Part shown: in pieces, positions 12,740-20,130 of the stretch
Numbering within the stretch: the stretch's first letter is position 1
Layout of the letters: every line of letters starts with the position of its first letter
Source: JAGUXG01 sp043798435
GTDB lineage: Bacteria > UBA9089 > UBA9088 > JAGUXG01
Length of the DNA: 27,247 nucleotides
NCBI GenBank assembly: GCA_043798435.1
Contig: JAZDOR010000102.1
Coordinates: 1 to 27,247, forward strand
Reading direction: 5' to 3'
Notes under the pieces: generated by a model
The model's database searches: none
What the model saw: the letters and a program-made list of their open reading frames with translations, nothing else
What the model was told of the DNA's origin: nothing
Program-made: the position numbers and the translations under genes

Positions 12740-15700
12740 ATCACTAACCTTTGTCTTCCAGAATACTTTCCTGCTTTAAGGCTTATGAAGTATAGGCCCT
12801 GGGATAGCTTGTCTCCTCTATCATTTCTTGTGTCATAGAATAGGGCTTTCTCTTTGGTTATATATAAACCTGCTTTTTTGTGTCCGGCATCTATTGTTCT
12901 AACCTTTTGTCCAGTAATGTTATAGACCTCCAAAAGGACATCTGCATCCTCTGATAGCTTAAAGGGTATGAAGCAGGAATCTGAAGAAGGATTGGGATAG
13001 CTTTGGAGGAGTATTGATGAGAGGGGAATAACCTCTATCTTTCCTTCATCAGGGATTATCTCTGGAACAACATAGTCTTTCTCAATAAAGAGAGTCCTTC
13101 TGTTTGCTTCAGTGTCAAACTCAAACTTGATAAGGGACTCTCCCTCTGCTTTTACCCTGAAGCTAATCTTAGCAAAGAGACCTGAGTTTTCTGTTATGGG
13201 CTTTAAGGCACCAAGGGCAAAGTCTATCCTTCCTTTATTATTGTCTATCCTGTTTATCAGTACCTGTGGGTTCTGTATCCAGTCTCCTTTCTCGCAAGAT
13301 TGTGCCTCTAAGACCTCTGGGTTAAAGACTAAGTGAACCTCACCACCATAAGAGTCTTTTGCACCTGAGATAAGGATATTCATGGTGACAATATCCCCTA
13401 TCTTTGCATCATCTATTGAGTTTGGTTCAAACCTCAGGGTCATGGCTCTATCCCTGGTCTTTGTCTTAGCCTTCACTGCCTTTCCTCCTTGCTGTTGCTC
13501 TCCGAAGTTGTCTATAAAGATTGCCAGATCCCAGGCATTGATCTTGCCATCACCATTAAAATCACAGGCTGGATTGTAGGTGTGGTTTTCAAGACACTCT
13601 GCCAGGGGTAGCCAATCTACGAAGTTTATCTGACCATCTCCATTTGAGTCGCCCATAATCAGGGTGATTGTGCCAATATCTGTAGTATCGTTTACCTGGG
13701 TTTGGGTTATAGCAATATTAGTCTTTGTGGCTGGTGTTGCCCCAGGGTAGGTAAAGCTCAGAGTGTATGTTCCTACAAGGATATTATTGAAGATAAAGTA
13801 GGAGTTAGAATTGGTTGTGATGGTAGCACTTGTCTCAATCAAGGTTACAGTGATACTTGCAGTCCTTTGTCCTTCTGTGCCATAGTCTATCAGACAGATT
13901 CCAGCAATATTTCCTATTCTTCGTAAGGACCCGGCTGTCCAATCAAAGGGTGATAGGCTTCCTGAAGAAGCTCTTACAGTATAATTCCCTGGTGGCTCAT
14001 CTCCAAGGGTGAGATAGCTTGAGCAAGTTCCATTTATGTTGGTCAGGGTTTGGGTGGAAGATAGGCTATAGCCTTCTGCTTCTACTGGAGAGGAAATAAC
14101 AGCAAAGTTCACAGCAATATTAGGACAGGGGTTATGATAAGCATCCTCTATTTTGACTACAAAGGGATTTGGCAAAGTAGTTGTGCAGGTTGAGGTCTGG
14201 TCATTACCGCTTACATAGAGAAGTGCTGTTGGTGTTCCTGAAGTTATATAAACATTGGTTGCTCCGATAGTACCTAAAAAGCCTGCCTGTATGGTGTATG
14301 TTCCCATGTAATGAGCAGTAAATAGGCTGGTGGTGAAAGAGCCTCCTCCTAATGCAGAGAATGTAGCCGAGCCTGTAACATCAACATCTTCTAAGCCACA
14401 TCTTGCATAAGCAGAGTAACTCTGGCTATTCCCAGCAGATATGGTCTGGTTTTGGGGTGAGACTGATAAAGATGTAGCGACATAGAATGAACCTTCCTCT
14501 TTATTAAAGGGAATAGATTCAGTATTTCGGTTGAGCAACAAAGTTTCCCTGTTATTTGCTGAGTCAGACTCAAAGACCAATGTGGATGTCCCTCCCTCTT
14601 TTCCTCTAAACCCTATTGAACACAATACCCCTGAGCCAGTCACAGAGCCAGTCATGAGACCAGCAATGTAATAGACTCTACCATTAATATTATCATAACT
14701 CCTGGTCATAAGCCCACCAGATAAGACCGGGCCAGTCCCTACCTCTATAACCTCAAGGATATTTGGGTTAAAGGATAGATACAATTCAGCAATCTTTAGC
14801 TCCTTGACATTTTCAATCATTACATCCACATCAAACTCCTGATTCTTAGCGATGAGATTATACGATGGGACTATCTTCAGGAATGTTGGGGGGAGGAGGA
14901 TAAATGTAGTTGTGGCAAGGTTTCCTGATGAATCTTGGGCGGTGATTATTTTTGTGCCTGGGGTTTGGGTATCAACGATGAATGTGGCTGAAAAGGTGCC
15001 GTTGTTTGATGATACGGTTGTAGTGATGGTTTGGGTGTTGCCGAAGGAGATGGAGACTACCCTTGCACTATTACATTCTCCTCCTATAGTCACCACACTT
15101 CCTACTGGGCCTGTTGAAGGAGAGATGGAAGAGATATAAAACTGGTATTCATAAACACCCATATCAACTATGCTACCTATTATACGGGGATTACCATCTA
15201 AATCTGTTGCCGGCAGTGCTTGGGCTGAGTTTGTGCCTGAATTTATGCAAGGAGAGAGGGGTTGAAGGTGATAATTGTCCCCTCCAATGAATTGTGGGTC
15301 CTGGTATATATTACCAATACCAGGAGAACAGTTATGAAAGTTGTTTGGGCTGTTGCCATAGAAGTCACTGTAGTTTATGGATGGGTGGCTACCGCCCCAG
15401 TAACAGAAGATTCCGCCACCATCAACAGAAGCACTATTTCCTGTGATAATGCAGTTTGTAATACAAGGATGAGCGGCATGGTCAGTTCCACAGTTTATTC
15501 CACCACCACCATAAGTAGCACTATTCCCTGTAATGACACAATTTGTAATGTTAGGAATAGAAGGACCTGGACCACCACAACTAATTCCACCACCATAATA
15601 AGCGACATTGTTACTAAAGATGCAGTTTGTAATATTAGGGGAAGGAGAAGAATAACAGTAGATTCCTCCACCATGGCTATCAGCCCTATTTCCTGTAATA

Positions 15701-16089
15701 ATGCAGTTTGTGATATTAATGGTGGAATGCTGACAATAGATTCCGCCACCACTGCCAGTAGTACTTCCATTTCTAATCGTGAAGCCATCTATGGTATTAT
15801 TTTGGTACTTTGAGCTTAACCAAAATCCTCTTCCATCACCTTCACAGTCTATGATACAATTTCTTGGTCCATTTACTGATTTTACGGTAATATCCTTTCC
15901 ACTCCACCATAGCCCTTTATTCCCTGTCCCAGTATAAGTTCCATCTACAACCAGAACCCTGTCGCCGGTTGTTGCCGCATCTATTGCAGACTGAATAGTC
16001 CCATACGATGAGGGCACATACAAATCTGTACCAAAGCACCTGCTCCCAATAAGCCCCAAAACCATCAGGCTCATCAATATCCTTCTCAT
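12730..16089 (-). CDS. Large secreted beta-helix / cohesin / dockerin surface protein
   Basis: 1119 aa from ATG 16089, which has a strong AAGGAGGTG and begins a signal peptide (RRILMSLMVLGLIGS). Approximate domains: right-handed beta-helix with ITNCIITGNSA..GGGI-type rungs (25-285); an IPT-like Ig domain (312-395); cohesin-like domain 1 (400-545); Ig-like and carboxypeptidase-regulatory-like segments (545-805); a two-loop dockerin (GDSNGDGQINFVDW and DFNGDGKINAWDLAIF, 813-862); cohesin-like domain 2 (880-1025); and a FlgD-like/type-IX-sorting-type tail (SYPNPSSDSCFIPF ... GLYFISL, 1035-1119). It is presumably exported and surface-anchored or assembled with other dockerin/cohesin proteins; the target is unknown. 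An in-frame upstream ATG at 16215 would add 42 residues through a (CT)10 tract and a terminator-like hairpin, which I consider leader sequence. Confidence 0.85.
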   Translation of the reverse strand: MRRILMSLMVLGLIGSRCFGTDLYVPSSYGTIQSAIDAATTGDRVLVVDGTYTGTGNKGLWWSGKDITVKSVNGPRNCIIDCEGDGRGFWLSSKYQNNTIDGFTIRNGSTTGSGGGIYCQHSTINITNCIITGNRADSHGGGIYCYSSPSPNITNCIFSNNVAYYGGGISCGGPGPSIPNITNCVITGNSATYGGGGINCGTDHAAHPCITNCIITGNSASVDGGGIFCYWGGSHPSINYSDFYGNSPNNFHNCSPGIGNIYQDPQFIGGDNYHLQPLSPCINSGTNSAQALPATDLDGNPRIIGSIVDMGVYEYQFYISSISPSTGPVGSVVTIGGECNSARVVSISFGNTQTITTTVSSNNGTFSATFIVDTQTPGTKIITAQDSSGNLATTTFILLPPTFLKIVPSYNLIAKNQEFDVDVMIENVKELKIAELYLSFNPNILEVIEVGTGPVLSGGLMTRSYDNINGRVYYIAGLMTGSVTGSGVLCSIGFRGKEGGTSTLVFESDSANNRETLLLNRNTESIPFNKEEGSFYVATSLSVSPQNQTISAGNSQSYSAYARCGLEDVDVTGSATFSALGGGSFTTSLFTAHYMGTYTIQAGFLGTIGATNVYITSGTPTALLYVSGNDQTSTCTTTLPNPFVVKIEDAYHNPCPNIAVNFAVISSPVEAEGYSLSSTQTLTNINGTCSSYLTLGDEPPGNYTVRASSGSLSPFDWTAGSLRRIGNIAGICLIDYGTEGQRTASITVTLIETSATITTNSNSYFIFNNILVGTYTLSFTYPGATPATKTNIAITQTQVNDTTDIGTITLIMGDSNGDGQINFVDWLPLAECLENHTYNPACDFNGDGKINAWDLAIFIDNFGEQQQGGKAVKAKTKTRDRAMTLRFEPNSIDDAKIGDIVTMNILISGAKDSYGGEVHLVFNPEVLEAQSCEKGDWIQNPQVLINRIDNNKGRIDFALGALKPITENSGLFAKISFRVKAEGESLIKFEFDTEANRRTLFIEKDYVVPEIIPDEGKIEVIPLSSILLQSYPNPSSDSCFIPFKLSEDADVLLEVYNITGQKVRTIDAGHKKAGLYITKEKALFYDTRNDRGDKLSQGLYFISLKAGKYSGRQRLVIQR

Positions 16090-16111
16090 CTTACACCTCC
16101 TTAAATTTAGA

Positions 16112-16143
16112 CAAAAAATAAGCAGGCCAATTTTGACCTGCTT
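16112..16143 (-). terminator. Terminator-like hairpin in the leader of the secreted protein gene
   Basis: On the - strand, AAGCAGGTC and GGCCTGCTT form a ~10-bp stem (one G-U pair), followed by ATTTTTTG. It lies 94 nt after the DUF2079 stop and about 8 nt before the ribosome binding site of the next gene. It may simply end the upstream transcript or act as an attenuator. Confidence 0.65.
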
Positions 16144-16172
16144 TGCTAATTCTATATAAAGATTGCTTTCTA

Positions 16173-16192
16173 CTCTCTCTCTCTCTCTCTCT
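16173..16192. repeat. (CT)10 dinucleotide tract
   Basis: Ten perfect CT units between the DUF2079 stop and the secreted-protein start, on the promoter-distal side of the hairpin. Simple repeats like this can change length by slippage. Confidence 0.9.
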
Positions 16193-16236
16193 GGGTTCGA
16201 CAAATCTTTCTTCATGTTGAAACAAATTTTACAAAC

Positions 16237-18522
16237 CTATTTATTGTTTGTCAACAAAATTTTTTTAAGCATATCTTTGGCATAAGCATTCTCTGGGTCA
16301 AGCCTCAAAATCTCTTTGAATTCTCCCTCTGCCTTTGTTATCTCTCCTTTCAGGAAATAGAAAGAACCTAAATTTTTTCTGGCTTCAATATGGGTTGGGT
16401 CAAGCTCAATGATTTTCTTTAGCTCAAAGATAGCAGAATCAATATCATTCTTTTTATAAAAGATTGCAGCAAGCTCATTATGCAGGTTGATAAGTCTATT
16501 TTTATGGAGAGCAGGATTCTCCTTCAGGTAGCCTTCTATGGCTATTCTATATTCAGGTATTGCCTTGTCTATTTTGTCCAAGGAAGAATAGGCTGAAGCT
16601 ATGATAAGATGGAGTCTGGGCGAAGCAGAAGATAGACTCAAGCCCTTTGCCTTATTCAGAAGATCTTCTTCATATCCCTTCCTGGCAAATAGAAAAAGGC
16701 CTTCTCTGTTAAGGATTAAACGAAAGTTTTTATCCTCTAAAAGCCTGTTTAATGTTTTAGAGGTTAAGTCTGCGTCTGTCCAGGTAGTAGGCGATGTATT
16801 CAGGATTATGCAGTCTGCTTTCTCAAATTCAGTTAAAGGGAAAATAGTCTTTCTTCCTGAAAGATAGCACCATAAGTCATAGGTTGCTGATATCTTTGCA
16901 TCTTCTGGAATCATCCTCTTCATCTCAAAGAATATCTTTGCCTGCTCTGAAATCTGATAGTCTCCTTTGTTTAAGGGGATAGAAAGAAGGGTTCTGTGAT
17001 GGGCAGGTTCATAGTTTACCACATCTGTAGTAATCTTTAAGGCAGGGAAGGAGAAGTAGAAATTTGAAAGTAGGCTTAAAGACAGGATGTATATGGCAAA
17101 GGAGGATGGAGCAACCTTTTTTAAGCGGATTATCCTATCTGCTCCATAGATGCCTGAAATTATCACAAATGGAATGATGGGAGCAGGATACGCACTTACT
17201 AAAATATATTGAAGAGGCATAGTAGAGAAGCTTTGCAAAAAGAATTCAGGTATGGCTATTAAAAAGATAAGAGGGCTGGCTAAAGAAGAGAAACCAATAG
17301 GAACAAGGAAATATATCAGGTTGTTAAATATAATGAGCTTAGGGCAGGGGATAGACTCCCATACCTTTTGTGGATGAAAGATGAGGTTTTTAATTATTTC
17401 AGAAAAGCTACCTCCCAGGTGAGAATATAAACTAAGATGGGTAAAACTTAGACTGCCTTCTTCAAAAAAGGTCGTCTCTATTATCCAGGGAATCACCACC
17501 TTTACTGAAAGGTATGCCCAAAGGAGACCTATAGCAATCGTAGCAAAACCCATTCTTCTCCTTTTTCTTATCAGAAATATATAAAGACCAAGAAAGGTAA
17601 CAGTTATAGAAATATTTTCCTTTACAAGCAAAGAGAGGAAGAGAAAGAGAAGATAGAGCCTCCATTTCTCTTTTTGCAGAAAGTAAAATGTGAAGAGAAG
17701 AAAAGGCATAGAAAAGGTTGCCTCATGAAACTCAAGAAGATTTACCCTTCCTGTCATAGGATGAAGAAGGTATGCCGCTGAAAAAGAGAGTGCCAAAAAG
17801 TTGTCTTTGAGCTTATCCTTGGCTATCAGATAGACAGGGATAGCCCCTATTCCAATCACTATAGTCTGAAGGATAAGAATGGTTAAAGGGTTTTGCCATA
17901 TAAGATAGAAGGGTGCAAAGATAAGGATGATAGGAGATAGATGCGCCCCAAGAAAGCTATAGCCAAGCAACTGAGAATAAAGCAGCTTTCCATTTACAGT
18001 ATACCAGAATACCTGATTAAAGAAAGCAAAATCACCAATCCTGCTTATGGACAGATTTATGTAGTTCAAATAGGAAAGGAAGGAGTAAATGAAGATATAG
18101 ATGATGACTGAAAGACCAAGAAGAAGATAGGAAAAAGGCTCTTTCAGGCGAACTGGAAGAACAATCCTTGCTTTTAGGAAGAGAGCCATGCTCAAGATGA
18201 AAATAAAAAGGAATATGTGGTATAGAATAATGTTTGGTGCCCCTGTCTTCTTAATGATAAACCAAAGGATAGGAAGAAGAATAAATGGAAGGAATGAGAC
18301 TGAGTCCTTTATAAGAAGATGAGAAAACCTGAGTTTATAGATTTTTGAGGCACAGAGAGAAAACCCTACCCATACCAGTAAGCATAGAAGAACTGTAGAT
18401 GGAAGAGGTTGGTTCATAAAGAGACCAAAGCTTACTGCTGAAAGACTGACTAAAATTGCTCCTCCAGCTATTAAAGCCCAATCTCCTATCACTAATCTCT
18501 TTTTGCCAGATTTTTTCTTCAC
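16237..18522 (-). CDS. DUF2079 multi-spanning membrane protein with C-terminal TPRs
   Basis: About 761 aa from GTG 18522. The DUF2079 signature is present: IGDFAFFNQVFWYTVNGKLL, then HLSPIILIFAPFYLIW and LQTIVIGIGAIPVYLIAK. About twelve hydrophobic helices are followed by a soluble C-terminus with TPR units (IDKAIPEYRIAIEGY, IDSAIFELKKIIELDP, ITKAEGEFKEILRLDP). GT-C-like membrane glycosyltransferase by family inference; substrate unknown. A longer ORF from TTG 18558 would start on the -35 box itself and is rejected: the promoter places the transcript start at about 18523, so the GTG at 18522 would be leaderless. GTG 18492 is a second option. It shares both domain plan and promoter layout with the DUF2723 gene. 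Confidence 0.85.
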   Translation of the reverse strand: MKKKSGKKRLVIGDWALIAGGAILVSLSAVSFGLFMNQPLPSTVLLCLLVWVGFSLCASKIYKLRFSHLLIKDSVSFLPFILLPILWFIIKKTGAPNIILYHIFLFIFILSMALFLKARIVLPVRLKEPFSYLLLGLSVIIYIFIYSFLSYLNYINLSISRIGDFAFFNQVFWYTVNGKLLYSQLLGYSFLGAHLSPIILIFAPFYLIWQNPLTILILQTIVIGIGAIPVYLIAKDKLKDNFLALSFSAAYLLHPMTGRVNLLEFHEATFSMPFLLFTFYFLQKEKWRLYLLFLFLSLLVKENISITVTFLGLYIFLIRKRRRMGFATIAIGLLWAYLSVKVVIPWIIETTFFEEGSLSFTHLSLYSHLGGSFSEIIKNLIFHPQKVWESIPCPKLIIFNNLIYFLVPIGFSSLASPLIFLIAIPEFFLQSFSTMPLQYILVSAYPAPIIPFVIISGIYGADRIIRLKKVAPSSFAIYILSLSLLSNFYFSFPALKITTDVVNYEPAHHRTLLSIPLNKGDYQISEQAKIFFEMKRMIPEDAKISATYDLWCYLSGRKTIFPLTEFEKADCIILNTSPTTWTDADLTSKTLNRLLEDKNFRLILNREGLFLFARKGYEEDLLNKAKGLSLSSASPRLHLIIASAYSSLDKIDKAIPEYRIAIEGYLKENPALHKNRLINLHNELAAIFYKKNDIDSAIFELKKIIELDPTHIEARKNLGSFYFLKGEITKAEGEFKEILRLDPENAYAKDMLKKILLTNNK

Positions 18523-18529
18523 GCCCCAA

Positions 18530-18558
18530 ATTATATCAGGAAGGTCTGTCTTTGTCAA
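18530..18558 (-). promoter_or_regulatory. Perfect consensus sigma70 promoter, leaderless, for the DUF2079 gene
   Basis: On the - strand: TTGACA (18558-18553), exactly 17 nt, TATAAT (18535-18530). Seven nt later is GTG at 18522. It lies within what a naive ORF caller would include as coding sequence. Confidence 0.85.
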
Positions 18559-18586
18559 TGCTTGGCAGATAGGGAGACAAAATATG

Positions 18587-18731
18587 GTAACACTTTAGCC
18601 AACTTCTAAAGTAATGGTAATCAGTAATCGGTGATCGGTAATCGGTAAGAGAAACAGTAACTATTTACCCATCTGAAGTGCAATATAAGGAAAAAGGGGA
18701 AATAGGAGGAAAAATGGAAAAGAAAAGATTT
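18587..18731. repeat. Family-1 termini and TAATCGG heptamers
   Basis: It starts GTAACACTTTAGCC, a family-1 end. TAATCGG/TGATCGG heptamers follow at 18618-18650, then a second family-1 end, GTAACTATTTACCCATCTGAAG (two bases more than the 20-base core), and purine-rich filler. There is no ORF. Together with the next element it fills the 370-nt gap between the DUF2079 and thiE genes. Confidence 0.65.
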
Positions 18732-18896
18732 GTAACTATTTACCCAAGTGAAGTAAAAGGGAATTATTTACCGCAGAGAACGCAGAGTTCGCTGAGATAA
18801 TTATGGATAAGGTTAAATTCAAAGTAGATATTTTATTTCTCTGTGCCCTCTGCGACCTCTGCGGTTAATCTTTTCTTCAGATGAGTAAAATGTTAC
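18732..18896. repeat. Complete family-1 inverted-repeat element (copy E)
   Basis: 165 bp from GTAACTATTTACCCAAGTGA to GATGAGTAAAATGTTAC. The internal arms are CCGCAGAGAACGCAGAG (18771 on) and CTCTGTGCCCTCTGCG ... CTCTGCGG (ending 18864), with 9-nt spacing of the CGCAGAG words. It is the best intact copy for defining the family and closely matches 1-141. Confidence 0.8.
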
Positions 18897-18929
18897 GAAA
18901 AACAATTGCCTGATTACCCGATAACCTGA

Positions 18930-19895
18930 TTACCTTTTACTTGCATTTGCTGCAAGATAGGAGGAGATGACGCCCTTTATATCCTTCTGGCTGATAATTG
19001 CCGAGCAGACAGCGATAGCCTCTGCACCCCTCTCTTTGACAGCCGCTATGTTTTCTAAATTTATCCCTCCAATGGCAACCACTGGCAGGCTCACCTTTTT
19101 CTTTACCTGCGATATGAAATCAAGACCCTTTGGAAGAAGCTCTGGTTTTGTTGATGTTCGAAAGACAGGACCTGCAGAGACATAATCCGCACCCCCTTTC
19201 TCAGCTTTTTCTGCCTCCTCTAAGCTATGACAGGTTATGCCAATCACACCAGAGAATATCTTCCTGGCATGAGAGATATCCATATCCTTTTCCCCAAGAT
19301 GCAGACCCCAGGCATCAACAGCCAAAGCCACATCACACCTGTCATTGATGATAAGAAGGAACTCATCAGAAAGGCTCTGTATCTCTTCGGCTATCTTGAT
19401 AAATTCCCTTACTCCAATATCCTTTGCCCTGAGCTGAATAAGCCTCAAACCAGAATCTACGAGCTCTCTGGCTACAGAGACAGGCTCACAAACAGCCGTG
19501 TCGATGATAAGATATAGCCCCAAGACAACCACTTTTTTTAAGAGCTGTTTTTCTATCCCATAGAGCTGATAGCGAAGAGAAGATAATTTAGGGTTTGAAA
19601 AATCCTCTAAAACCCGTAGGCATTCTTCACACTTAGCAAAGTTCTTGGTCAATATATCCCGCCAATCCTTCTTTTTTGGAGATGCAAAGCTCCTTCCCTC
19701 ATCTCTTTCAATATCCCTTGCTGCGATAAGAATGTGTGCAGGTGGCAGGAAGCTATGAAGGTTGTGCCGTATCTGCCGTATCTGGCCTGCCCTTTTATAA
19801 TCCTCTATGATAAACCTGGTTATATCTTCCAAAACCCGCAGTGACTCCCTTACTCTATTAAGGTTAGCATCAATAAGCCTTGTAGCATTACGCAT
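18930..19895 (-). CDS. thiE: ThiD2-ThiE fusion: thiamine phosphate synthase
   Basis: 321 aa from ATG 19895 (a TTG at 19910 lies in a repeat and is less likely). The N-terminal ~125 residues (RLIDANLNRVRESLRVLED, then CEECLRVLEDFSN) form the ThiD2-type domain found fused to ThiE in cyanobacteria and other groups, proposed to act as an HMP-P kinase. The C-terminal ThiE barrel joins HMP-PP and thiazole phosphate: LIQLRAKD, LLIINDRCDVALAVDAWGLH, GADYVSAGPVFRTSTKPE and VVAIGGI. This one protein could therefore cover two steps of thiamine synthesis. The stop codon lies in a GGTAATCAGG repeat, and the 5' side abuts a TCAATTG heptamer array. There is no TPP riboswitch-like leader that I can see. Confidence 0.9.
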   Translation of the reverse strand: MRNATRLIDANLNRVRESLRVLEDITRFIIEDYKRAGQIRQIRHNLHSFLPPAHILIAARDIERDEGRSFASPKKKDWRDILTKNFAKCEECLRVLEDFSNPKLSSLRYQLYGIEKQLLKKVVVLGLYLIIDTAVCEPVSVARELVDSGLRLIQLRAKDIGVREFIKIAEEIQSLSDEFLLIINDRCDVALAVDAWGLHLGEKDMDISHARKIFSGVIGITCHSLEEAEKAEKGGADYVSAGPVFRTSTKPELLPKGLDFISQVKKKVSLPVVAIGGINLENIAAVKERGAEAIAVCSAIISQKDIKGVISSYLAANASKR

Positions 19896-19906
19896 AAACT
19901 TAATTA

Positions 19907-19940
19907 TCAATTGTCAATTGTCAATTGTCAATTGTCAATT
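19907..19940. repeat. Heptamer array (TCAATTG)x4+ at the thiE start
   Basis: Four perfect TCAATTG units plus a partial one, ending about 12 nt upstream of the thiE ATG. It occupies the place where a ribosome binding site or promoter would be expected. Confidence 0.9.
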
Positions 19941-19943
19941 CTT

Positions 19944-20090
19944 GTAAGCGTTTAGCCTATTTATCAAAGAATGTAAGAAAGGGGATAAGGAGATATAGGG
20001 GATATGGAGATTATTCATTTTCTTAATTTTTTAATTCAAAATTTTATCCCCTTATCTCTTTAATCTCCATATCTCCTTTTCTTACACTCT
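19944..20090. repeat. Family-2 inverted-repeat element
   Basis: It begins GTAAGCGTTTAGCC. Left arm GTAAGAAAGGGGATAAGGAG and GATATGGAGAT pair with right arm ATCTCCATATCTCC and TTTTCTTAC. It lies between the divergent thiE and murA genes, directly upstream of the murA -35 box. It has no coding content. Confidence 0.75.
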
Positions 20091-20092
20091 TC

Positions 20093-20121
20093 TTGACTCT
20101 TGGTCATACCTTCTTTATACT
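20093..20121 (+). promoter_or_regulatory. Promoter of murA, nearly leaderless
   Basis: TTGACT, 17-nt spacer, TATACT, then 9 nt to ATG 20131. The predicted leader is 2-3 nt, with no room for a Shine-Dalgarno. Confidence 0.75.
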
Positions 20122-20130
20122 AAACCGAAG

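Noticed and set aside
15262..15813. 183-codon + strand ORF opposite the beta-helix region
   Set aside because: It is an antisense shadow of the repetitive beta-helix rungs, with low-complexity Thr/Ser/Ile composition, no start signal and no family resemblance.
16090..16215. Longer form of the secreted protein from ATG 16215
   Set aside because: It would place (CT)10 and a terminator-like hairpin in the coding region and bury the signal peptide. ATG 16089 has an excellent ribosome binding site and a normal signal sequence.
18587..18896. CRISPR array
   Set aside because: Repeats here are inverted and of unequal spacing, with no constant repeat-spacer alternation and no cas genes in the window.
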